A stretch of 64,000 nt of DNA from Kiritimatiellia bacterium (GTDB lineage Bacteria > Verrucomicrobiota > Kiritimatiellia > RFP12 > UBA1067). The position numbers and the translations under genes are program-made. This document shows, one piece after another, positions 9,100 to 19,641 of the stretch. The notes beneath the pieces were generated by a model, which was not told the DNA's origin, ran no database searches, and saw only the letters and a list, made by a program, of their open reading frames with translations. Every line of letters starts with the position of its first letter. The stretch's first letter is position 1. The stretch is taken from assembly GCA_028686345.1 (NCBI GenBank), contig JAQUCE010000005.1, positions 1 to 64,000 on the forward strand, given 5' to 3'.

Positions 9100-10302
9100 A
9101 TGAACAAGAAAAAAAACAGATCGCTTGCTCTGCGTTTTTTAACAGAGGTCAAGCCGCGCCTGCTGCTGAAATTTATCTTTGGCGCCGGGATCGGCAATAT
9201 GCGCGCGATTCGGGCCTTTGAAAAGCGCAAGCAGCGCGGTGTAGTATTTCCGCCCTTTGTTTTTGTCAGTATCACCGGGCGCTGCAACCTCGCCTGCCCC
9301 GGTTGCTGGGCGATTGGGGCGAAGAACCCGGTGGATATGTCGCATGAGCTTCTCGCGCATATTGTTAAAGAGAGCCGACGGCAGGGGTGCCGTTTTTTCG
9401 GCATTCTGGGGGGTGAACCATTGCTGGTGGATTGGCTGCCGGGTTTCTTTAAAGCGCATCAAAACTCCTACTTTCAGATGTTCACCAATGGGCACTTGCT
9501 AACAGCGGCCATTGCAGCAGAGCTGGTGGAAGCCGGCAATGTTTCGCCCTTGATCAGCATTGAGGGGTGGAATGAGAGCTATGCTGAGAGGCGCGGCACA
9601 GGATTTCAGCGGGCGCTCGACGCCCTGGCCCTTTGCCACAGAAGCGGTCTGGTGACCGGCGTGGCGGTCTCGGCCTCCAACAGCAACTTCGACGATGTTG
9701 TGACGAGCGAATTTGTGGATGAGATGGTCCGGCGCGGAGCCCACTATCTCTGGTATTACATCTACCGCCCTTCAGGGCAGGAGCCAAATTTCGCGGATGC
9801 GCTGGACGATGGCAGGGTGCGCCGGCTCAGAGAGTTTTTGGTGGCGGAACGTAAACGCTGCGGCTCAATTGTGATTGTGGATGCTTATTGGGATTACAAG
9901 GGCGAGGCGCTCTGCCCGGGTGCTGTAGGCATCAGCCACCATATCAACGCCATGGGGGATGTGGAGCTGTGTCCGCCAGTGCAGTGCTCAGATTGTCGCC
10001 TGACCCTGGCGAGTGATGTCGCGGCAGAGATCAGCGGCTCAAAGCTGCTACAGGATCTGCGGGTTGAAATTCCAAAAATCACACGCGGCTGTGTTTTAAT
10101 GGATCATCCGGCAGAGCTCTCCCGGTGGGCGCATGCCGCGGACGCGATTGACAGCAGCGGACGCGACACCTTCTTTCAAGAGCTCTCCGAGCGGAGCCCC
10201 ATGGGCTGTCACAATCACAGCGGCAGCCCCATCCCGGAGACGAGCTTCGCGTACAAGCTGGCCAAAAAATATTGGTTCTTCGGTTTTGGCGCGTATGGCT
10301 GA
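9100..10302 (+). CDS. Radical SAM protein
   Basis: CxxxCxxC motif in ITGRCNLACPGCWAIG; later Cys cluster ELCPPVQCSDC. Confidence 0.8.
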   Translation: MNKKKNRSLALRFLTEVKPRLLLKFIFGAGIGNMRAIRAFEKRKQRGVVFPPFVFVSITGRCNLACPGCWAIGAKNPVDMSHELLAHIVKESRRQGCRFFGILGGEPLLVDWLPGFFKAHQNSYFQMFTNGHLLTAAIAAELVEAGNVSPLISIEGWNESYAERRGTGFQRALDALALCHRSGLVTGVAVSASNSNFDDVVTSEFVDEMVRRGAHYLWYYIYRPSGQEPNFADALDDGRVRRLREFLVAERKRCGSIVIVDAYWDYKGEALCPGAVGISHHINAMGDVELCPPVQCSDCRLTLASDVAAEISGSKLLQDLRVEIPKITRGCVLMDHPAELSRWAHAADAIDSSGRDTFFQELSERSPMGCHNHSGSPIPETSFAYKLAKKYWFFGFGAYG

Positions 10303-10489
10303 GGATTTTGGATTTTGGATTTTGGATTTGCAAAGCGGTGATTGAGAAGTTACCTTTGTGGTGTAAAAAACATAAAAATGAAGGATAATCGCCAGGATAG
10401 CGAAAAAACCATTCATTCACTTGTTTATAAGCTTGGAATTTCGATTTAAATTCATTATTGTGTTTATGTGAACTAAGGAAGAATAAATC

Positions 10490-10858
10490 ATGAAAATACT
10501 ACTATACAGTGCGGTTTTTGGGCTTTGTGTACAACTGAGCGGTTATTGTGCGGAGGTTGAGGCCAGGAAGAAAGAGTTGAATGACGCGATGGCGGAGCGG
10601 GCAGCCTTGATGGTTAAAGCACATCAGACAGAGGAGCGGCTGGATAAAGCCTGGAATAACAAAGAGTATACATCCGCGGAGATCGAAAAACTGCGGGAGC
10701 GTTATCAAAATCTTAACCTTGAGCTCATTGCGGTGCGTGAAAAACTCAAGCGCGAAGTCAGCAAGCTGCCAGCTGTGCAGCAGCAGGCGGAAGAGGTCAA
10801 GGCCATGCGTGAAAAGCAGGCAGTGCTTGAAGAAAAGATCAAAGATTTAAATAAATAA
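10490..10858 (+). CDS. Small exported coiled-coil protein
   Basis: Signal peptide followed by charged helical repeats; ends just upstream of glgA. Confidence 0.5.
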   Translation: MKILLYSAVFGLCVQLSGYCAEVEARKKELNDAMAERAALMVKAHQTEERLDKAWNNKEYTSAEIEKLRERYQNLNLELIAVREKLKREVSKLPAVQQQAEEVKAMREKQAVLEEKIKDLNK

Positions 10859-10881
10859 CAGTGTTTATCAGAGAGGCAAGT

Positions 10882-12426
10882 ATGGCAGCCGAAAATAGAA
10901 AAAAAAGAACCGGGCTTAGAAAACCCCGAATTTTGATTGTTACACCTGAGATTACCTATCTGCCCGATGGCATGGGGAACATGGCTCACAAACTAACAGC
11001 CAAGGCAGGGGGGCTGGCAGATGTTTCCGCTTCCCTGGTTGCGTCACTGTTTGATCTGGGCGCTGATGTGCATGTGGCTCTGCCGCACTACCGCCGCATG
11101 TTTCACATGGAGGTGGGTCAGCTGATCAGCGATGAGTTGCGCGTTTATAAAAGCCGTCTGCCCGACTCCCGCATCCATCTGGCGGAGGACCGCTGCTTTT
11201 ATTACCGCGACACGGTTTATAGCAGCTCTGGCAGCGAGAACCCCAAACTGGCGCTGGCCTTTTCACGCGAGGTGATCAACAATATTATCCCAACCGTGCA
11301 GCCGGACTTGATTCACTGCAACGACTGGATGACCGGGCTGATCCCTGCCGCGGCGCGGCGGATGGGGATTCCCTGTCTTTTCACCGTTCATAATATCCAC
11401 ACCCATGATTTGACACTGGCTCAGATTGAGGACAGCGGCATTGATGCGGCTGAATTTTGGGCCAACCTGTATTTCAAACGGATTCCTTTCAATTATGAGG
11501 AGTCACGTAACAGCAATCTGATTGACATGCAGGCCAGCGGTGTTTTCGCCTCGCATTTTATCAATACCGTCAGCCCCACGTTTTTGAAGGAGATTGTCAA
11601 CGGCTGGCACGACTTTGTGCCGGAGTGTCTGCGCCGCGAGATGCGCAACAAGTTTGAATCAGATTGCGCTGTTGGCATTCTGAACGCCCCTGATGTGAAT
11701 GATGACCCTGAGACCGACGAGTTCCTCAAGGTGAACTACAATGCTGAAACGCATAAGGAAGCCAAGCGTCAGAACAAATTGGCGTTGCAGCAGAGAACAG
11801 GACTGGAGGAGGATCCGGATGTGCCGCTCTTCTTCTGGCCCTCACGCCTTGACCCGATTCAGAAGGGGCCGGAGCTGCTGACTCAGATTTTATATAAATT
11901 TTTGGCACGCCACTGGAAAGAGAGGGTTCAGGTTGTGTTGGTGGCAAACGGAGCATTCCAGCGCCCCTTCTGCGAAATTTTATCGCATCACGATCTTTAT
12001 GGACGTCTGGCGGTCTGTGATTTTAACCAGGAGCTCTCCAAACTAGCCTACGCTGCCGCGGATTTCATATTGGTGCCCTCTCGTTTTGAACCCTGCGGTC
12101 TGCCTCAGATGGTTGGCCAGCTCTATGGAGCATTGCCGGTTGTGCATGATACCGGCGGGCTGCACGATACGGTGGAGCACCTTGACTGCGGCGCCGACTC
12201 CAAAGGCAACGGCTTTGTCTTCAAAACGTATGACAGTTTCGGTCTCTTTTGGGCCATGGATCGGGCCATGGCGTTTTATAAGCAGGACGAAGATATCCGC
12301 GAAGCGCAGATCAGCCGCGTGATGCGTGAGGGGCGGTTACGCTTTAACCATGATGTCTGCGCGGCGGCGTATATCGAAATCTACGAGAAGATGCTCGATC
12401 GCCCGCTCGTGAAGTCGTTTGAATAG
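10882..12426 (+). CDS. glgA: Glycogen/starch synthase
   Basis: ILIVTPEITYL, KAGGLADVSASL, PSRFEPCGLPQM, YGALPVVHDTGGLHDTV. Confidence 0.85.
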   Translation: MAAENRKKRTGLRKPRILIVTPEITYLPDGMGNMAHKLTAKAGGLADVSASLVASLFDLGADVHVALPHYRRMFHMEVGQLISDELRVYKSRLPDSRIHLAEDRCFYYRDTVYSSSGSENPKLALAFSREVINNIIPTVQPDLIHCNDWMTGLIPAAARRMGIPCLFTVHNIHTHDLTLAQIEDSGIDAAEFWANLYFKRIPFNYEESRNSNLIDMQASGVFASHFINTVSPTFLKEIVNGWHDFVPECLRREMRNKFESDCAVGILNAPDVNDDPETDEFLKVNYNAETHKEAKRQNKLALQQRTGLEEDPDVPLFFWPSRLDPIQKGPELLTQILYKFLARHWKERVQVVLVANGAFQRPFCEILSHHDLYGRLAVCDFNQELSKLAYAAADFILVPSRFEPCGLPQMVGQLYGALPVVHDTGGLHDTVEHLDCGADSKGNGFVFKTYDSFGLFWAMDRAMAFYKQDEDIREAQISRVMREGRLRFNHDVCAAAYIEIYEKMLDRPLVKSFE

Positions 12427-12542
12427 GGCAGGCTCTCAGGGCATTAAAAACTTTGCGACAAAGCTCATGACAAAGTGAAAAAAACATGAAAACCCCTTAA
12501 AACCATTTGAATTTACAGGCACGTTACTAAACCGATTTAACA

Positions 12543-14588
12543 ATGGAGCGAAACATGCAGCGTAATGCACCTCGAACCCGGCTACAGGATGACCCCTATC
12601 TGGAGCCGTACATTGATACTATTAAGCGGCGCAGTGAGCTGGTAGAGAAACGAATCAAAGAGCTTGTCGCAGCTCCTGGTTCACTGGCCGAGTTTGCCTG
12701 CGCGCATGAGTATTACGGGCTGCACAAGAATACGGAAGGGTGGGTTTTTCGCGAGTGGGCGCCCAATGCGACGGCGATATGCTTGGTGGGCGATTTTTCA
12801 GGGTGGAAGATTCTCGACAAGTTTAGGCTGCATCGTCTGGAAGGGCGCGAGGTCTGGGAGGTGAGGCTGCCCCTTGACGCGCTGCGGCATGGACAGTTCT
12901 ATCGCCTTGAGATGTGCTGGCCGGGGGGGCGCGGTGAGCGCATACCCGCCTATGCCCGACGGGTGGTGCAGGACGAGGCTTCGCTGTTGCAGGCCGCGCA
13001 GGTCTGGGACACCCCCGAGTATGATTGGCAGGTGCCGGATTTCAAAGTGCCTGCCAGCGGCTTGACTATTTACGAGGCCCATGTCGGCATGGCGCAGGAG
13101 GAGCCCAAGGTCGGTTCCTATGTCGAGTTCCGCGATAAAATATTGCCGCGAATTGTCAAAGCCGGCTACAACACCATTCAGTTGATGGCAATTATGGAGC
13201 ACCCTTATTACGCTTCCTTTGGCTACCATATCTCAAGTTTCTTTGCAGCCTCTTCGCGTTTCGGAACCCCGGAAGAGCTCAAGTCGCTGGTTGACGCAGC
13301 GCATGCCGCAGGTGTGGCGGTGATCATTGATATTGTCCACTCCCACGCAGTCAAAAACGAGCGCGACGGTCTCAGTGCTTTTGATGGCACTACCTATCAG
13401 TATTTTCACGACGGGATGCGAGGCTGGCATGAAGCTTGGGACTCTCGCTGCTTTGATTACGGCAAGGTGGATGTGCTGCACTTTCTGCTCTCCAACTGCC
13501 GCTACTGGCTGGATGAGTTTCATTTTGACGGCTTCCGCTTTGACGGCATCACCAGTATGCTCTATCTGCATCACGGGCTGGGAGTTGATTTTGTGGACTA
13601 CAGTCAGTATTTTGATATGACCGTTGATGAGGATGCCTGGGTCTACTGCTGTATGGCGAACCGGCTGATTCATGAGCTGCGCCCTGACGCGATCACCATT
13701 GCCGAGGATGTCAGCGGCATGCCCGGACTGGCCGCGCCGGTGGAGGAGATGGGCGCTGGTTTCAATGCCCGTATGGCCATGGGTGTGCCCGAGTGCTGGT
13801 TTAAGCTGGTGCGTGATGTCAAAGATGAGGATTGGAGTGTCGGCTATCTTTGGCATGAGTTGACCAACTGCCGCTCCGATGAATGCACCATCAACTATGT
13901 TGAGAGCCACGACCAGGCCCTTGTGGGCGGTAAAACACTTTTCTTTGAATTGGTGGACGATGCGATTTACAGCTCAATGGCCAGAGGCACACAGAACATC
14001 AATGTTGAGCGCGGCATTGCGCTGCATAAACTGGCCCGGCTGGCAACCTTAGGCACCTGCGGCTGCGGATACCTGAACTTCATGGGCAATGAGTTCGGCC
14101 ACCCCGAGTGGATCGATTTTCCTCGTGAGGGCAATGGGTATTCATACAAATATGCGCGCCGCCAATGGTCGTTGCGGGATAACGAGGGGCTGTCGTATTG
14201 GTGCCTGGCGGAGTTTGACGAGGCAATCGTCAATCTGATGAAAGAACATAATGCCCTGGCAGGCAGCGCTCCCCGCAGGCTTTATGTGAATGATCATGAC
14301 AAAATATTGGTCTTCGAGCGCGGCGATTTGGTCTTTGTTTTTAATTTTCACAGTGCCAACTCGGTGGCGGATTACTCGATTGTCATTCCTCCCGGCGAGT
14401 ACCAGCACCTGCTGGACAGCGACCAGGAGCGCTTTGGAGGCCACGGGCGGATTGAGCCGCACCAAAACTTTACGTTGATGAACGATGTGCGCGACACAGA
14501 GAGCTGCAATATCATCAAGATCTACCTGCCCTGCCGCTGCGCAATGGTGATCAAACGGAGGAAGCCCGGCAACATGCGGGGCGGGTGA
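12543..14588 (+). CDS. glgB: 1,4-alpha-glucan branching enzyme
   Basis: FREWAPNATAICLVGDFSGW, FRFDGITSML, ITIAEDVSGMP, NYVESHDQALVGGKT, FMGNEFGHPEWIDFPR. Confidence 0.9.
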   Translation: MERNMQRNAPRTRLQDDPYLEPYIDTIKRRSELVEKRIKELVAAPGSLAEFACAHEYYGLHKNTEGWVFREWAPNATAICLVGDFSGWKILDKFRLHRLEGREVWEVRLPLDALRHGQFYRLEMCWPGGRGERIPAYARRVVQDEASLLQAAQVWDTPEYDWQVPDFKVPASGLTIYEAHVGMAQEEPKVGSYVEFRDKILPRIVKAGYNTIQLMAIMEHPYYASFGYHISSFFAASSRFGTPEELKSLVDAAHAAGVAVIIDIVHSHAVKNERDGLSAFDGTTYQYFHDGMRGWHEAWDSRCFDYGKVDVLHFLLSNCRYWLDEFHFDGFRFDGITSMLYLHHGLGVDFVDYSQYFDMTVDEDAWVYCCMANRLIHELRPDAITIAEDVSGMPGLAAPVEEMGAGFNARMAMGVPECWFKLVRDVKDEDWSVGYLWHELTNCRSDECTINYVESHDQALVGGKTLFFELVDDAIYSSMARGTQNINVERGIALHKLARLATLGTCGCGYLNFMGNEFGHPEWIDFPREGNGYSYKYARRQWSLRDNEGLSYWCLAEFDEAIVNLMKEHNALAGSAPRRLYVNDHDKILVFERGDLVFVFNFHSANSVADYSIVIPPGEYQHLLDSDQERFGGHGRIEPHQNFTLMNDVRDTESCNIIKIYLPCRCAMVIKRRKPGNMRGG

Positions 14589-14705
14589 GTTCGGAAGTCG
14601 AGAGAATCGAGTTAATCGAGGTAGTCGAGAGGATTGAGGTAATCGCCGGAGTCGAGGTAGTCGAGTGAGTCGAGGTAGTCGAGAGCATCGGTTCCCTCGA
14701 TTCCC
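14588..14705. repeat. Degenerate short tandem repeat (tcgaggtagtcga family)
   Basis: gtcgagagaatcgagttaatcgaggtagtcgagaggattgaggtaatcgcc...; related tracts at about 18240-18275, 39770-39845 and 43230-43285. Confidence 0.8.
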
Positions 14706-14785
14706 TCGACCCAACCTTCGCCTTGTAATTCGCCGCTTTACGCACAGCACTCAACGCGCAACCTAAAACAACAGAAAGTAACTCT

Positions 14786-16447
14786 ATGGACGATGCCAAA
14801 ATTATAACACCGCCGCCACCCCCGCGTGGCGGTCGTCGAGCCGCGGGCGCCTCTGCCCGTCCGCCGCTCAAGCCGCACTCAGCCGCATTGCCGGCCCTGC
14901 CATTCCTGCTCCTGATCGCAGTTGTGCTGCTCCCGCTCTGGGTCTGGTTCTGGTGGAGGATTGAACCTGAGGCCGGTGAGATCGCAATCCTGATTAAGAA
15001 GACCGGCAAAAACCTGCCAACCGAAGAGATCATCGCCACCTCGGAGGAGTACAAGGGGGTGCAGCTGAGTGTTCTGCCCGAAGGGCGCTTTTTCAAGAAC
15101 CCCTATGTGTACAGCTGGAGCGTTATTAAAACCACCGATATTCCAGCCGGTAAGTTCGGGGTGCTGGTGCGCAAGTACGGCCAGAACCTGGCTGGGGGTG
15201 AGATTATCGCCCTGGATGCGAACCACAAGGGGATCGTGGGCGATGTGCTCGGAACCGGCAAGCACCGCATCAACCCGTATGCCTATGAGATCAAAATCTT
15301 CGACGATATCAAGATCGCGCCCGGACACGTCGGCGTGGTCACATCGCTGGTCGGTACGGATCTGCTCTCCGCCACAAATGCGGTAGCCTACGAGGACGAT
15401 GGTTTTCTGGCAGCCGAGGGCTGGAAAGGGGTGCGCCGTGAGGTGCTCAAAGAGGGCACCCACCGCTTGAACCCCTACCTCTACGCTGTCTCGATTGTCA
15501 ATATCCAGAGCCAGCGCTTCGAGTTCTCCGGTGAAGAGGCGATTATGTTTCTTACACTTGATGGCTTTATGGTGACGGTTGAGGGCACGCTGGAGATCAA
15601 CCTCAATGTTGACCGGATCGCCAAGCTGACACATGAGGTGGGCGATATGGAAGACATCATGAGCAAGCTGATTTTCCCCAGCGCCCACGGGTTTTTCCGG
15701 ATTGAGGGCAGTAAACTGCCGGCAACTGAGTTTATTGTCGGCGAGTCACGCCAGGCCTTTCAAAACAGCCTTGAGGTATATTTGAGAGATGTCTGCTCCG
15801 AGTGGGGTATATCACTCAACTCGGTCCTGATCCGCGACATAATTGTACCCCAGGAGATCGCCGGGATTGTGCGCGACCGTGAACTGGCGGCCCAGGAGGC
15901 CATGAAGTTTGAACAGCAGATTGTGCAGGCCAAATCCAAAGCCGAGCTCGAAAAACAAAACGCCCTGGCAGAGCAGAATCGGCTGATGGTTGACGCAGAG
16001 ACCGAGAAGATCCGTCAGCTGGTGATGGCCGAGCAGGGCCAGCTGGAGAAGACCATTGCGGCCAGCACCGAGCTGGCGGTCACCAAGGTCAAGCTTCAGG
16101 CAGCGAAGGCCGATGCCGAGGCGCTGCTGACCCTCGCGGAGGCCAACCGCAAGGTGATTGAAGCCAAGAATAAGGCCGACGCTGAGGTGCTGAAACAGCA
16201 GGTCTCAGTTTATAAGGATGAGTCGGACTATGTGCGGGCGCGCTTGTATGAGGTTGTGGCGCCGAATATTGAGAGCATTCTGGCCACCGACAAAGCCGGC
16301 GACCTCTTTGGTTTGCCTGTCAAGGTCTATCCAGCCACCCCCGCCAAGGTTGCTCCGGTGCCTAAGAGTGCCGCACAACCTCCGGCTCAACCTCCCGCAC
16401 AACCGCCTGTCTCCCAACCCGCAGCCCCGAAAGGAGGTGCCCAATGA
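14786..16447 (+). CDS. SPFH/band-7 membrane protein with tandem N-terminal beta repeats and coiled coil
   Basis: N-terminal TM; repeats such as AGKFGVLVRKYGQNLAGGEIIALDANHKGIVGDVLGTGKHRINPYAYEI; SPFH region; long coiled coil. Confidence 0.7.
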   Translation: MDDAKIITPPPPPRGGRRAAGASARPPLKPHSAALPALPFLLLIAVVLLPLWVWFWWRIEPEAGEIAILIKKTGKNLPTEEIIATSEEYKGVQLSVLPEGRFFKNPYVYSWSVIKTTDIPAGKFGVLVRKYGQNLAGGEIIALDANHKGIVGDVLGTGKHRINPYAYEIKIFDDIKIAPGHVGVVTSLVGTDLLSATNAVAYEDDGFLAAEGWKGVRREVLKEGTHRLNPYLYAVSIVNIQSQRFEFSGEEAIMFLTLDGFMVTVEGTLEINLNVDRIAKLTHEVGDMEDIMSKLIFPSAHGFFRIEGSKLPATEFIVGESRQAFQNSLEVYLRDVCSEWGISLNSVLIRDIIVPQEIAGIVRDRELAAQEAMKFEQQIVQAKSKAELEKQNALAEQNRLMVDAETEKIRQLVMAEQGQLEKTIAASTELAVTKVKLQAAKADAEALLTLAEANRKVIEAKNKADAEVLKQQVSVYKDESDYVRARLYEVVAPNIESILATDKAGDLFGLPVKVYPATPAKVAPVPKSAAQPPAQPPAQPPVSQPAAPKGGAQ

Positions 16448-18195
16448 AGCGCCTTTCTGTTGTATTGATCCCTGTTTTGGCTGTTATTGGCGCAGTGGTT
16501 TTCTTCCTTTGGACCTTCTGTCGCATACCGGTCAAGGCTGGCTATATGGCGATTGTGACCGCCAAGATCGGCCAGCCGCTGCCGCCCGGGCAAATTCTGG
16601 CTGAACCAGGCCAGAAAGGGGTGCAGAGCACCCCGCTCCCGGAGGGCCGCCACTTTCTCAATCCCGTGACACATGAGTGGCGCATTGTTCCAGCTATCAA
16701 CATCCCGGTCGGCAAGGTCGGGGTGGTCACCTCCAAGGTGGGAGCTGAGCTGCCCTCGGGTGAGATTATAGCTGCCGACAGTGGCAGCAAGGGCATCTGG
16801 AAGGATGTGCTCGGGCCGGGCACCTACCGCCTCAACCCTGAGGGGTATGAGGTGACCCAGCTGGATGTGATCAATATTCCGATTGGTTATGTGGGTGTGG
16901 TCACCTCCCAAACCGGTGAGCCCGTGTTGCCAGGCCAGTTTGCCGGCGTGGGCCAAAAGGGTGTTATGAAGGATGTTCTGCAACCAGGGCTGTTCTATGT
17001 TAACAACCTCGCCTATCAGGTTGATGTGCTTGAGATCGGTATGAATCAGGTTTCGATCCTGGGCCGCTCTGGGTCGGTTGTGATGACTAAAAATCAAATT
17101 TTCAGTGCCAGCACCGCGCTCGATTCGCTACAGCAGAATACGATCCAGGCTCAGCAGGAGAAGCGTAATAAGTATCTTGAGCAGAATGAGAGTCGCGGCT
17201 TTATCTCGCAGCAGACACTCACCGATGATATCTCCAGCATGGTGCAGTCCTCCCGCCAAAAACTCAAGGAGTTTGGTAAATCCAGAGAGGATCTGCCTGC
17301 CGGCGCTGCGCAGCCGCGCTCAGGAGGTGACCGGATTGATACCACCCCGGCACCGGAGTCGGTTGCTTTCGGGTTGAAACGCTTTGTGGAGTTCCCTTCA
17401 CGCGATGGCTTCCAGATTCTGATCGATATGACCGTTGAATTCGAGCTGCTGCCCGAGAACATCTCCAAGATCTACATGCTCTACGGTGATTTGCCGGCAG
17501 TGGTCGATAAGATCATCCTGCCGCAGATCCTTTCAATCTCCCGTATCAAGGGTTCCAGCTACGGTGCCCGCGACTTTATTGACGGTGAGGGGCGCCAGCA
17601 GTTTCAGATGGATTTGACCAAAGAGTTGACCACAGTTATGAAAGAGAAGCACATTGTGATTCACAATGCGATTATCCGTCATGTGGAGGTGCCCAAGGAG
17701 ATCCTGGATCCGATCCAGCAGGCCAGTGTGGCGACAGAGCAGGACCTGACCAACCAGGCCCTGCAAAAAACCGCCCGCAAACAAGCGGAGCTGAACACGC
17801 AAACTGCCATGATCTCCCAGTTGAAGAAGCAGGTGGAACAGGAGACCGAGAAAGAGGTGGCAACCATTGTGGCCAAAACCAAGAAGGAGGTGGCAGCTAT
17901 CGCGGCCGCAGCTGAGCTGGAGGTGGCCCAGATTAACCTTGAAAAGGCCGCGGTTCAGGCTGGTATCACTGAGTTGAGCGGTGAGGCAAAGGTGCAGGCC
18001 GACTTTGTGGTGGCCAATGAAACCGCGCTCGGACGCAAGATGCTGGCCGCGGTCTTCACCGACCCCGCCACCTTGGCGGAGTTGAAATTCGTGGAGGAGC
18101 TTAACCCCCGCCTCGGCATCCGTATCATTCACGCCGGCGAGGGCACGCTCTGGACCGACCTTAAAAACCTGGCACCAACGCTGCCGGTCAAGTGA
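16444..18195 (+). CDS. SPFH/band-7 membrane protein, paralogue of the preceding gene (ATGA overlap)
   Basis: Repeats VGKVGVVTSKVGAELPSGEIIAADSGSKGIWKDVLGPGTYRLNPEGYEV; SPFH region; coiled coil. Confidence 0.7.
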   Translation: MKRLSVVLIPVLAVIGAVVFFLWTFCRIPVKAGYMAIVTAKIGQPLPPGQILAEPGQKGVQSTPLPEGRHFLNPVTHEWRIVPAINIPVGKVGVVTSKVGAELPSGEIIAADSGSKGIWKDVLGPGTYRLNPEGYEVTQLDVINIPIGYVGVVTSQTGEPVLPGQFAGVGQKGVMKDVLQPGLFYVNNLAYQVDVLEIGMNQVSILGRSGSVVMTKNQIFSASTALDSLQQNTIQAQQEKRNKYLEQNESRGFISQQTLTDDISSMVQSSRQKLKEFGKSREDLPAGAAQPRSGGDRIDTTPAPESVAFGLKRFVEFPSRDGFQILIDMTVEFELLPENISKIYMLYGDLPAVVDKIILPQILSISRIKGSSYGARDFIDGEGRQQFQMDLTKELTTVMKEKHIVIHNAIIRHVEVPKEILDPIQQASVATEQDLTNQALQKTARKQAELNTQTAMISQLKKQVEQETEKEVATIVAKTKKEVAAIAAAAELEVAQINLEKAAVQAGITELSGEAKVQADFVVANETALGRKMLAAVFTDPATLAELKFVEELNPRLGIRIIHAGEGTLWTDLKNLAPTLPVK

Positions 18196-18291
18196 CGCGT
18201 GTCAGTGGTCGGCGGCCGGTGGCCGGTGGCCCGCCACAAAATTGATTACCTCGATTACCTCGAATCTTTCGACCCCTAACCGAGACACACG

Positions 18292-19641
18292 ATGAATAAA
18301 AAAACGATCAACTGGCTACAAACAGAGATTGATTCCTGGCTGACCGAAGGTGTGATCAGCGCAACAGCTGCCACCCAGCTGAAATCGCGCTATGCGCGCA
18401 TCAGCCGGGATCAGCGTCCGATTGGGTTAATCATCCTGGGCGCGCTGGGCGCGCTTCTGATTGGGCTGGGCATTATCTCGCTGCTGGCCGCCAACTGGGG
18501 TGATCTGCCCCGCGATGCCCGGGTGGTGATCTCTTTTCTGCCGCTGATTCTCTCCTACAGCGCCGCGCTCTATGCTTTGTTGCGGAGCGATCGCTCACTG
18601 GCATTCTGCGAGCCGCTGGGCATCTTCTGGGGGTTATCAATCGGGGCGGGTATTGCCTTGATCTCCCAGACCTACCACCTGCCCGGTGAGCTGAACGCTT
18701 TTCTGATGACTTGGATGCTCCTGCTGGTGCCAGTGGTCTACCTGACCCGCTCGCTCGGCTGTGTCGCCGGATATTATATCGGGCTGCTATCCTGGTCTAT
18801 GGTTATTCAGAGTGAAATGGGTGTCAGCCTCTATTTCTGGCCGGTCTCTGCCCTGATTCTGCCGGTGGTACTCTCTGTCAAGCGCGAGAATCCAACCGGC
18901 ATGCGCGGAGTTTTCATGTTCTGGTCGCTCCTGATCAGCACCATCATCGCGCTGGGTGTCACCCTCGACAAATCACTGCCCGGTCTGTGGATCATCATCT
19001 ATGTGGCCTTTTTTGCGATTCTGCTGTTAGCCGGGATGCTTGAGAGTTCAGAGGACTCTGAGACCTGGTCAAAGCCGATGTCGCTCTGCGGTGCTGGCGG
19101 GCTGGCATCAATGCTTTATCTGCTCTGTTACAAGTGGCCTTGGAAGGATGTCGGTCCGTCATACTACCGCGATGGCTATGGCTACTATCTCTGGGCATCG
19201 GTTGTTTATGATTTCGCCTTGGTTGCTCTGTTGCTGGCAGGCGCATTGTTTCTGTTCGTACGATGGAATCGACGGCGTGCGGAGCAGGGCGCGCTCTCAC
19301 GAATCACCAAGCTTGGCTGGGTTGCCGCACCACTGGCTGTGACTGCTTTTTACGGTATCGCCTCGTATGCGGAGAGTATCAGCGGTCAATTGTGCGGGGC
19401 TCTGACCTCGGTTTATGTGATTATTCTGAGTCTGCTGACACTGGCCGATGGAATCGGGAGGCGGGCGCTCTGGATGGTCAACTGCGGCGTGTTGCTCTTT
19501 CTGGCGGTTGTGCTCGGCAAGTTTTTTAACGAGGACTTTTCATTCACAATCAAAGGGGTTGTGTTCATACTCTGCGGGCTGCTGTTCTTTATGGTGAATA
19601 CCATCTTTGCCCGCAAGATCAAGCGGGAGGTGCGCTCATGA
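18292..19641 (+). CDS. DUF2157 multi-pass membrane protein
   Basis: N-terminal helical region, then GALLIGLGIISLLAANWGDLPRDARVVI; many TM helices. Confidence 0.75.
   Translation: MNKKTINWLQTEIDSWLTEGVISATAATQLKSRYARISRDQRPIGLIILGALGALLIGLGIISLLAANWGDLPRDARVVISFLPLILSYSAALYALLRSDRSLAFCEPLGIFWGLSIGAGIALISQTYHLPGELNAFLMTWMLLLVPVVYLTRSLGCVAGYYIGLLSWSMVIQSEMGVSLYFWPVSALILPVVLSVKRENPTGMRGVFMFWSLLISTIIALGVTLDKSLPGLWIIIYVAFFAILLLAGMLESSEDSETWSKPMSLCGAGGLASMLYLLCYKWPWKDVGPSYYRDGYGYYLWASVVYDFALVALLLAGALFLFVRWNRRRAEQGALSRITKLGWVAAPLAVTAFYGIASYAESISGQLCGALTSVYVIILSLLTLADGIGRRALWMVNCGVLLFLAVVLGKFFNEDFSFTIKGVVFILCGLLFFMVNTIFARKIKREVRS

Noticed and set aside
10302-10330. ggatttt x4 repeat after the radical SAM gene
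   Set aside because: Short simple repeat with no further structure; noted only.
14879-15688. Long minus-strand ORF (269 aa) antisense to the first SPFH gene
   Set aside because: Composition typical of an antisense shadow ORF; the plus strand is clearly coding.
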